Assembly (NCBI RefSeq): GCF_006438785.1
Contig: NZ_RCZB01000001.1
Coordinates: forward strand, 186,001 to 250,000
Source of the DNA: Rhodanobacter glycinis
GTDB taxonomy: Bacteria; Pseudomonadota; Gammaproteobacteria; Xanthomonadales; Rhodanobacteraceae
Direction: 5' to 3'
DNA length: 64,000 bases
The position numbers and the translations under genes are program-made. Numbering within the stretch: the stretch's first letter is position 1; each line of letters opens with the position of its first letter. This document shows positions 25,113 to 31,693 of this stretch, in pieces. The notes under the pieces are model-generated. The model was not told the origin of the DNA. It saw nothing but the letters and a program-made list of their open reading frames with translations, and did no database searches.

Positions 25113-25601
25113 TCAGGGATAACTCGTTCCATCCTTATGCGAGTAGTCAGCAGGCTCCGGCTCCAGGTGCAGGTCGATATCGGAATAGTTGCAGGTGTCG
25201 TCAGCGTGGCGGGTGCCGATGTCGAGATAGACGGCCGTCTCTTCAGCACGGTTGATCATGTGGTGACCATCGGGCACGTTCCTGGGGAAGGCTGCACAAT
25301 CACCGGCGCGCAGCAACTGCTCGCCGGCATTGGTCAGCAGGGTCAGTTCGCCGGCCAGCACGTAGACGAACTCCTCCTCGCGGGTATGCCAGTGGCGCTG
25401 GCTTGACCATGAGCCCGGCGGCAGGTGCACCAGGTTGACGCCGACATCGGTCAGGCCGCCAGCGTGCCCCAGTGCCTGCCGGACACGAGCATTGACGGGT
25501 TCCGCATAGGGGGCGGGATAGTCCGAACCCCGGCGTTCGGGCACTTTGGCGATATCGATTTTCGGCATGGCTTGATCCATATAAGGCAGGGATGCATCCA
25601 T
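25113..25601 (-). CDS. Cupin-domain protein
   Basis: A 162-aa protein. The ATG at 25601 is preferred because AGAGG lies six bases upstream. Later ATGs at 25580 and 25568 have none. The cupin motif 1 is HLPPGSWSSQRHWHTREEEFVYVLAGE, split as G-x5-HxH-x4-E. Motif 2 is LRAGDCAAFPRNVPDGHHMIN (G-D-x-x-x-x-P-x-x-x-x-H). Metal ligands therefore are two His plus Glu from motif 1 and one His from motif 2. This fits small auxin-binding-like or sugar-binding cupins. The substrate is unknown. Confidence 0.87.
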   Translation of the reverse strand: MDASLPYMDQAMPKIDIAKVPERRGSDYPAPYAEPVNARVRQALGHAGGLTDVGVNLVHLPPGSWSSQRHWHTREEEFVYVLAGELTLLTNAGEQLLRAGDCAAFPRNVPDGHHMINRAEETAVYLDIGTRHADDTCNYSDIDLHLEPEPADYSHKDGTSYP

Positions 25602-25710
25602 TGTGCCTCTGCGGCGAGTTGCTGTGCCGCGTGGGCGAACGATCGGTTTCTGAACATTGGCCGCGTTACAGTGGCGACATCGCCGCTGATGTCTTGTGGG
25701 GGTCGGTGTG

Positions 25711-27093
25711 ATGCGTTGGCTACGGCTGCTCTGGATGGCAGTTTTTTTCGCGATGCCGGTGCCGCTTGCATTCGCGGCCGGGCCAGTTGTCCCCGCGCGC
25801 GCGACAAACGCTGGCATGGTGGCGCAGATTGCGCTGGATGGCCCGATCGGCCCGGCCGCGGCAGAGTATTTCGATGATGCCTCGCAGCGTGCCGTGGCCG
25901 ATGGCGCGGTAGCGATCGTGCTGCGGCTGGACACGCCCGGCGGCCTGGCCGACTCGATGCGGCAGATCATCGCCAGCATGCTGGCGTGCAAGCTGCCGGT
26001 GCTGGTGTACGTCGCTCCGGGCGGTGCGCGGGCGGCTTCGGCGGGCACGTACATCCTGTATGCCGGGCAGATTGCCGCGATGGCACCGGCCACGCACGTT
26101 GGCGCGGCGACACCGGTGCCGCTTGGCGGTGCCACGCCGATGCAGGATGCCAACGACAAGCCAGCGGCGACGGGCTCGTCTGCAAAGGACAAACCAGCCG
26201 ATGGCGAGGATGCCGAGTCGCACAAGGTACTGAACGATTCCGTTGCCTACATGCGTTCGCTGGCGCAATTGCGCGGGCGCAACGTGCAATGGGCCGTACA
26301 GGCAGTGCGCGGCGCGGCCACGCTGACCGCCAGCGAAGCGGCGCAACAACACGCGATTGATTTCGTGGCGACGGACGTTGCTGATCTGCTGGCCAGGGCA
26401 GACGGTCGCAACGTGCAGGTGGGTGACCGCAGCGTCACGCTGCAGCTCAAGGGAGCATCCGTGCGTGACTACTCGCCGGGCGCACGCACGCGTTTCCTGG
26501 CAGTCATCACCAATCCCACCATCGCCTACCTTCTGCTGTTGGGTGGCATCTTCGGGTTGCTGCTGGAAGCGTTGCATCCCGGCGCGATGTTGCCGGGCAT
26601 CGTGGGCGGCATCTGTCTGCTGGTCGGCCTGTATGCCCTGCAACTGCTGCCGGTGAATTACGCCGGGCTGGCATTGATGGCGCTGGGGATCGGCCTGCTG
26701 GTAGCCGAAGCGGTCATTCCCAGCGTGGGCGCGTTTGGTGCTGGCGGACTGGTCGCGTTCGTGATCGGCTCGGTGATGCTGATGAAGACCGGGGTGCCGG
26801 GCTACGGCGTCAACCTCGGCGTCATCGGCGGCCTTGCCACCGGAGCTGCCGCCTTGCTGGCGCTGGTCGTCTGGCTGGTCTTCCGTTCGCGGCGCGCCCA
26901 TCAGGTCAACGGCGACGTCGCGATACTCACCGAGTTCGGCGAACTGCTGGAGCCGGTGAGTACTGGCGGCGAAGCCTGGGCGATGCTGCGCGGCGAGCGC
27001 TGGCGCGTGCGCTGCGACAGCGCATTGCCGGCCGGTGCGCGGGTGCGCGTGGTGCGACGGCAGGGACTGCTGCTGTGGGTTGAGCCAGTGTGA
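25711..27093 (+). CDS. nfeD: NfeD-family membrane serine protease (STOPP partner)
   Basis: A 460-aa protein from the ATG at 25711. The signal peptide is at 1-23. A ClpP-like Ser-Lys protease domain covers about 32-240, with the nucleophile S110 in GGARAASAGTYI and the probable general base K172 in HKVLNDSVAY. LDTPGGLADSMRQII is the usual helix. Four to five transmembrane helices (about 262-400) and a C-terminal OB-fold NfeD domain (about 400-460) follow. Long NfeD proteins work with an SPFH/stomatin partner, cutting its C-terminus in archaeal examples. The slipin gene follows 136 bases downstream, with a REP element in between. Confidence 0.92.
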   Translation: MRWLRLLWMAVFFAMPVPLAFAAGPVVPARATNAGMVAQIALDGPIGPAAAEYFDDASQRAVADGAVAIVLRLDTPGGLADSMRQIIASMLACKLPVLVYVAPGGARAASAGTYILYAGQIAAMAPATHVGAATPVPLGGATPMQDANDKPAATGSSAKDKPADGEDAESHKVLNDSVAYMRSLAQLRGRNVQWAVQAVRGAATLTASEAAQQHAIDFVATDVADLLARADGRNVQVGDRSVTLQLKGASVRDYSPGARTRFLAVITNPTIAYLLLLGGIFGLLLEALHPGAMLPGIVGGICLLVGLYALQLLPVNYAGLALMALGIGLLVAEAVIPSVGAFGAGGLVAFVIGSVMLMKTGVPGYGVNLGVIGGLATGAAALLALVVWLVFRSRRAHQVNGDVAILTEFGELLEPVSTGGEAWAMLRGERWRVRCDSALPAGARVRVVRRQGLLLWVEPV

Positions 27094-27111
27094 TTCATGC
27101 GCGGAATCTGT

Positions 27112-27186
27112 TTGTGGGAGTGACTTCAGTCGAGATGCTCCTGCTCCGCGGACAATCCTCGATCGCGGCTGAAGTCGCTCCCACAA
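27112..27186. repeat. REP-type inverted repeat (REPIN-like), 75 bp, copy 1
   Basis: TTGTGGGAGTGACTTCAGTC at the left end is the reverse complement, with two differences, of the right end. The element is 75 bp and closely matches another at 51891-51965. It lies between nfeD and the slipin gene. Confidence 0.8.
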
Positions 27187-27229
27187 GCGAATGGTTTGGC
27201 AATCTCACCGATTTACAGGAGATAGCGTC

Positions 27230-28006
27230 ATGTTCGGATTTTTCGGAATACTGGTAATCCTTGGTGTGTTGCTGCTGTTCTCCGCGGTGAAGATCCTGCC
27301 GGAGTACCAGCGCGGGGTGGTCCTGACCCTGGGCCGCTACACCGGGACCAAGGGCCCCGGGCTGGTGCTGCTGGTGCCGGCCGTACAGCGGATGATCCGG
27401 GTCGACCTGCGGGTGACCGTGATGGACGTGCCGCCGCAGGATGTGATCTCGCGCGACAACGTCTCGGTGCGCGTGAATGCGGTGGTCTATTTCCGTGTGG
27501 TGGAACCCGACAAATCCGTACTGCAGGTGGAGAACTTCCTGCAGGCCACCAGCCAACTGGCACAAACGCGTTTGCGCTCGGTGCTGGGCCAGCACGAGCT
27601 GGACGAGATCCTGTCGCAGCGCGATTCGATCAACCACACCTTGCAGACGATTCTCGACGAGGCCACCGACCCGTGGGGCATCAAGGTCGCCAACGTGGAG
27701 ATCAAGGACGTCGACCTCAACGAGACCATGGTGCGCGCGATCGCTCGCCAGGCCGAGGCCGAGCGCGAACGCCGCGCCAAGGTGATCCACGCCGAGGGCG
27801 AGATGCAGGCCGCCGAGAAATTGCGCGACGCCGCTGCAATGCTGTCGCAGCAGCCGCAGGCGCTGCAGCTGCGCTACCTGCAGACGCTGGCCGACATGTC
27901 CAACAACGGCAAATCCTCGACCATCGTGTTTCCGCTGCCGCTGGACCTGATCCGGCCATTGATGGAGGCGTTTCCGGCAAAGTCCGATCCGGCCTCGAAC
28001 CGCTGA
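27230..28006 (+). CDS. Slipin / stomatin-like SPFH protein
   Basis: A 258-aa protein from the ATG at 27230, preceded by CAGGAG. An N-terminal hairpin or transmembrane segment ([20 protein letters not shown]) is followed by the SPFH/band-7 domain: [40 protein letters not shown] strand, [15 protein letters not shown] and the helix [20 protein letters not shown] coiled coil rich in [17 protein letters not shown] and a C-terminal [10 protein letters not shown] follow. It is the membrane-microdomain scaffold that pairs with NfeD. It ends 65 bases before the borosin-type methyltransferase. Confidence 0.93.
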   Translation: MFGFFGILVILGVLLLFSAVKILPEYQRGVVLTLGRYTGTKGPGLVLLVPAVQRMIRVDLRVTVMDVPPQDVISRDNVSVRVNAVVYFRVVEPDKSVLQVENFLQATSQLAQTRLRSVLGQHELDEILSQRDSINHTLQTILDEATDPWGIKVANVEIKDVDLNETMVRAIARQAEAERERRAKVIHAEGEMQAAEKLRDAAAMLSQQPQALQLRYLQTLADMSNNGKSSTIVFPLPLDLIRPLMEAFPAKSDPASNR

Positions 28007-28071
28007 ACTGGCGCAGCCGTTCAAAGCGGGTGAATAATGCCGTTCACCTCCTGCCAAGACGAGCGATCACC

Positions 28072-28893
28072 ATGGATGCAGCACGTTCACCCGGAAGCCT
28101 GGTCTGCGTGGGCCTCGGCATGACCCTGGGCTCGCACCTCGGTCCGCTGGCGCGCAGCCATATCGAACAGGCGGACGTGGTGTTCGCCGGGCTCTCCGAC
28201 GGCATCGTCGAGATGTGGCTGAACCAGATGCACGCGGACGTGCGCAGCCTGCAGCCGTATTACCAGGAGGGCAAATCGCGGATGCAGACTTACCGGCAGA
28301 TGGTGGAAGCCATCCTGACCGAGGTACGCGCGGGCAAGCGGGTATGCGGCGTTTTCTATGGACACCCCGGCGTGTTCGCCTGGGCCCCGCACAAGTCGAT
28401 CGAGGTCGCCCGCAGCGAGGGTTATCCCGCACACATGGAGCCGGGCATTTCCGCCGAGGATTGCCTCTATGCGGACCTCGGCATCGACCCGGGCCGCTTC
28501 GGCTGCCAGCACTTCGAGGCCAGCCAGCTGCTGTTCTACCAGCGCCGGATCGATCCGACCGCCTACCTGGTGCTGTGGCAGGTGGGCCTGGTGGGCGACC
28601 AGTCGCTGGCCCGCTTCTCGACCGGCCCGGCCTACAAGCAGGTGCTGGTCGACGTGCTGGCGCGCGATTATCCGCTGGATCACGAGATCACCATCTACCG
28701 CAGCGCCACCTTGCCGATCCAGCAGGCACGGATCGAACGGGTGAAACTCGGCGACCTGCCGCAGGCGAAGGTCGAGATGGAGGATACGGTAGTGGTGCCT
28801 CCCGCTGCCCCGCTGCAGCCGAATGCGGAAATTCGCGCGCGGCTGGCCGAACTGGACCGGGCGGAGGGTGCAACTCCGGTGGGTATTCTGTGA
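28072..28893 (+). CDS. Borosin-type peptide alpha-N-methyltransferase (tetrapyrrole-methylase fold)
   Basis: A 273-aa protein. The N-terminal GSLVCVGLGMTLG is the SAM-binding glycine loop of the tetrapyrrole (corrin/porphyrin) methylase fold. It is closest in motif to the borosin enzymes (OphMA of fungi, SonM of Shewanella), not to CobA/CbiF. Matching signatures are YYQEGKSRMQTYRQM (63-77), GVFYGHPGVF (93-102), HMEPGISAEDCLYADL and the FEASQLL/LVLWQVGLVG region. R70 and Y74, and Y64 before them, align with the catalytic Tyr/Arg/Tyr set of OphMA, while the outer Tyr is Gln here. Unlike OphMA it has no fused clasp or core peptide. Two separate precursor-like genes follow. Predicted reaction: SAM-dependent methylation of backbone amides. 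The ribosome site is weak, so it may depend on upstream translation. Confidence 0.86.
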   Translation: MDAARSPGSLVCVGLGMTLGSHLGPLARSHIEQADVVFAGLSDGIVEMWLNQMHADVRSLQPYYQEGKSRMQTYRQMVEAILTEVRAGKRVCGVFYGHPGVFAWAPHKSIEVARSEGYPAHMEPGISAEDCLYADLGIDPGRFGCQHFEASQLLFYQRRIDPTAYLVLWQVGLVGDQSLARFSTGPAYKQVLVDVLARDYPLDHEITIYRSATLPIQQARIERVKLGDLPQAKVEMEDTVVVPPAAPLQPNAEIRARLAELDRAEGATPVGIL

Positions 28894-29035
28894 GCAGGTA
28901 GACAAGTTGGTGTTGGCGGCGTCTCTACGATGGTTTGGCGCAGGTTTGCGGTTGCCGGTGGCTCTTGGTGGTTCTTGCCGTCTGGCAGCCGAGCGACCTG
29001 CGCAATTCCCAACTCATCACTATCTGGAGAGCGCC

Positions 29036-29302
29036 ATGTCGAACATCATTGATTTCCTTGAAACCATCGGGCAAAACGCCAGCCTGCGCTATGCTTCGTC
29101 GGAGAAAATGCAGCATATGCTGGCCGACAGCCAGGTGGATAACGAGCTGCAGGAGGCTGTGCTGGCCGGGGATCAACAGCGGCTGTCGGAGTTGCTGAGG
29201 GCGAAGAATACCTGTTGCATGCTGATGCCGGGCCGAGTCAGCTGCCTGCTGATGTCCGGCATGAATGACGAAGATGAGATCCTTGGCGAACGGTGTGCCT
29301 GA
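29036..29302 (+). CDS. Putative split-borosin precursor peptide 1
   Basis: An 88-aa peptide from an ATG after GGAGA. The leader (1-56) opens MSNIIDFLETIGQNASLR and contains GDQQRLSELL, the D-F-L-x-x-x-G-Q-x-A-x-L ... G-D-x-x-x-L pattern that the separate precursor SonA of the Shewanella borosin system also shows (from memory). The C-terminal part has CCMLMPG (60-66) and an echo SCLLMSG (69-75), then an acidic stretch NDEDE and a tail ending ERCA. It aligns without gaps to precursor 2 over residues 1-66, with 30 identities. It lies 142 bases downstream of the methyltransferase. Product and methylation sites are unknown. Confidence 0.78.
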   Translation: MSNIIDFLETIGQNASLRYASSEKMQHMLADSQVDNELQEAVLAGDQQRLSELLRAKNTCCMLMPGRVSCLLMSGMNDEDEILGERCA

Positions 29303-29551
29303 GGTATTGACGGAGCATTGACCAGTGCCCAGGCTCGTTTGGGCGATGACCAACATGCCGTTGGGTGTCCATTGCAAAGGCAATCGTTTGGCGGATCGCT
29401 GATTCAATCCCAGCGCAGGGCTTGTGCCTTGCGCTGGGAGCAACGGAGGAAAGTGGTTTTTGTAAAATGCGCCTGACCGATATTTCGGTTATTGCGACAA
29501 GCAGCCGACACGATCAATAGCGAGACAGCCAATTATCAAGGGGGAGGGGAA
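29303..29551. other. Region between the two precursor genes, with hairpin and small palindrome
   Basis: The 249 bases hold no gene. CCCAGCGCAGG pairs with CCTTGCGCTGGG at 29409-29438 (one bulge), a possible attenuator. ACCGATATTTCGGT at 29476-29489 is a short palindrome with 5-bp arms before precursor 2. GC content is lower than in the genes. A second promoter here is possible. Confidence 0.4.
29409..29438 (+). terminator. Hairpin between precursor genes
   Basis: An 11-bp GC-rich stem with one bulged base and a 7-base loop. The nearest T-run (TTTTT) is about 20 bases further on, so it is more likely a partial attenuator than a full terminator. Confidence 0.4.
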
Positions 29552-29854
29552 ATGCCGAACGTCATCGATTTTCTTGAACGAGCGGGACAGGACGCGCTGT
29601 TGAGACGTGCATCGCACGTTGAAGTGGAGCTTGCGTTGGCAAATGCGCAGATCGAGCCGGAGCTGCGGTCGGCAATTCTCGACCGCGATATTTCGCGGCT
29701 GGAAGCATTGCTGGGGCGTGGGCAGCTACTGTGCATGCAGTTCCCCGGCAAGGAGGACGAAGAAGAGGGGGAGGAGGACGATACTGAGGAAAGCCCGTCA
29801 CGGGAAGGCGAGGAAATGGCTTTAAAGCCACGTTCTGCAGCACAGCTTCGGTAG
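29552..29854 (+). CDS. Putative split-borosin precursor peptide 2
   Basis: A 100-aa peptide with a strong ribosome site (GGGGGAGGGGA). The leader MPNVIDFLERAGQDALLRRA and the helix LEALLG match precursor 1. The common core position reads LCMQFPG (60-66), so C61, M62, P65 and G66 are shared. After it comes a very acidic run (KEDEEEGEEDDTEE) and a tail ending SAAQLR. There is no second core repeat. The GGDEF gene starts 8 bases after the stop, suggesting co-transcription. Confidence 0.76.
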   Translation: MPNVIDFLERAGQDALLRRASHVEVELALANAQIEPELRSAILDRDISRLEALLGRGQLLCMQFPGKEDEEEGEEDDTEESPSREGEEMALKPRSAAQLR

Positions 29855-29862
29855 TCTGACCG

Positions 29863-31668
29863 ATGCTTGGATCGGGCAGGTTGCGCGTGGTGTTCTTCGC
29901 CATTTCGATCCTGCTCGCTTCCTTGCTGGCAGGCACGCTCTCTGCGGCTGTGCCTGCAACTGTAGACCCGGAGCAATTGCTCAGGCGAGCAGACACCATC
30001 AAGACATCGAACCATGCGGAGTTCGCGGAACTCCTGAAGCAGCTTGATGGTGAGACGATAAAACTGTCCGCGGAGCAGCAGTGGTACCTGCGTTTTCTCG
30101 ATGCCTGGGAAGCCGCCTACAGTGGCGATTACAAGACCGCGACAACGTCGCTGAACGCCATAATGGATCAATCGCCCAGCACCACCCTGCGATTTCGCGC
30201 GGGTGCCACCTTGGTCAACATGCTCGGCATCGGACATCGCTACGAAGAAGCGTTCGCAAGACTGAGCCAGCTTCTCGATCAACTGCCGGAGGTTGACGAC
30301 AAGGAGGCGCGCTTCCAGGGGTTGGGCGAAGCTGCGCAGTTGTACATTGAAGCGGGCCAGTACGACCTTGCCTTGAATTACGCGAATCAGCTGCTCGCTG
30401 AAAACTCGACGGGAGAATATGCCTGCAAAGGCAGGTATCTGGTGCTCGATGCGCGTTATCGCAGCGGCAAGCTGCAGGATATCGCCCGGCAATTCCAGGA
30501 AGGCATCGATGTCTGCGTCGATGTCGGTGGAACCCTTTTCGCCAACGGGATTCGCGCGGACATGGCGAGGTTCGAGATCCAGCAGGGGCGCGCGGCAGCA
30601 GCCATCAACCTCTTGCAAAGGAACTATGCCGAGGTCTTGGGCGCCAAGTACCAGAGTTTGATTTCACAGTTCGACGCACTGCTGGCAATGGCGTACTGGA
30701 AAGACGGTCAGGTTGCTCTGGCGGAGCAATTCGCTCACGACGCGATCAACAGCAGCATCAGGGACGAATACACCGAATCCCTGACCACGGCCTACGAGCT
30801 GCTTTACCGGATCAAGCTGCAGCAACGTGCTTTTGCTGCCGCGCTTTCCTGGCACGAGAAGTACATGGCGGCCGACAAGGCCTACTTGAACGACGTCGGT
30901 ACGAAGGCGCTGGCGTACCAGGTTGTCAAGCAGCAGGTGCAGGCGAAAAAGCTCGAAGTCGAAACGCTGGGCAAGCAGAACCAGATACTGCAGCTGCAGC
31001 AGGCGCTGGACAGGAAAGCTTCCGAGACGAGTCGGTTGTATATCGCGTTGCTGCTCAGCGTGCTGGTCTTCATCGCGCTATGGGCTTACCGGATAAAACT
31101 TTCCCAACTGCGTTTCATGCGGTTGGCGCGTCGTGACGGACTTACGGATATCTTCAACCGGCAGCATTTTCTCAACGAGGCCGAGCTGCAGTTGCAGTAT
31201 TGCCGCCGGGCCTCGCGCGATGCCTGTCTGGTGCTGATCGACCTCGATCATTTCAAGGCCATCAACGACACTCACGGCCATGCCGTGGGTGATCGTGTGC
31301 TGCAGCGCGCTGTCGGTGCCTGCAAGGCGCATCTGCGCTCGACCGACGTCTTTGGCCGCCTCGGCGGCGAGGAGTTCGGCATCCTGCTGCCCGAGTGCTC
31401 GCTGGAGCAGGTGCTGGCACGCGCCGACCAGCTTCGCGCGGCGGTCGCCTCGGCAGCGTCCGATGGAGACGATCTGGGCATCCAGATTTCCGCCAGCTTT
31501 GGCGTTGCCTGCTCGATCCGTTCAGGCTACGAGTTGCACTTGCTGCTGGTGCATGCCGACGAAGCGCTGTATCGGGCCAAGCGCGAAGGCCGCAACCGGG
31601 TCAGGGTCAGCGACGATGGTGCGGAAGCGTGCCACGGCGCCGAGGTGGTCTCCATCGAGAGGGTCTGA
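29863..31668 (+). CDS. Periplasmic-sensor GGDEF diguanylate cyclase with TPR-like domain
   Basis: A 601-aa protein. A signal anchor at about 8-29 is followed by an all-helical TPR-like sensor domain (about 35-350), a coiled coil (about 352-388), a transmembrane helix at about 391-409 and a cytosolic GGDEF domain (about 420-590). The active-site loop is GGEEF (501-505) and the I-site RSTD lies five residues before it. LVLIDLDHFKAINDTHGHAVGD is the usual metal/GTP region. It should make cyclic di-GMP in response to a periplasmic cue. Its start lies 8 bases after precursor 2. Confidence 0.93.
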   Translation: MLGSGRLRVVFFAISILLASLLAGTLSAAVPATVDPEQLLRRADTIKTSNHAEFAELLKQLDGETIKLSAEQQWYLRFLDAWEAAYSGDYKTATTSLNAIMDQSPSTTLRFRAGATLVNMLGIGHRYEEAFARLSQLLDQLPEVDDKEARFQGLGEAAQLYIEAGQYDLALNYANQLLAENSTGEYACKGRYLVLDARYRSGKLQDIARQFQEGIDVCVDVGGTLFANGIRADMARFEIQQGRAAAAINLLQRNYAEVLGAKYQSLISQFDALLAMAYWKDGQVALAEQFAHDAINSSIRDEYTESLTTAYELLYRIKLQQRAFAAALSWHEKYMAADKAYLNDVGTKALAYQVVKQQVQAKKLEVETLGKQNQILQLQQALDRKASETSRLYIALLLSVLVFIALWAYRIKLSQLRFMRLARRDGLTDIFNRQHFLNEAELQLQYCRRASRDACLVLIDLDHFKAINDTHGHAVGDRVLQRAVGACKAHLRSTDVFGRLGGEEFGILLPECSLEQVLARADQLRAAVASAASDGDDLGIQISASFGVACSIRSGYELHLLLVHADEALYRAKREGRNRVRVSDDGAEACHGAEVVSIERV

Positions 31669-31693
31669 TGAGTCCTGGCAGGCCGGCCATGCA

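Noticed and set aside
28072..28893. Reading of the methyltransferase as a cobalamin or siroheme enzyme
   Set aside because: Generic tetrapyrrole-methylase annotation is expected, but the YYxxGKSRxxTY and GVFYGHPGVF motifs and the following small peptides fit borosin enzymes, and no corrin or siroheme genes are near.
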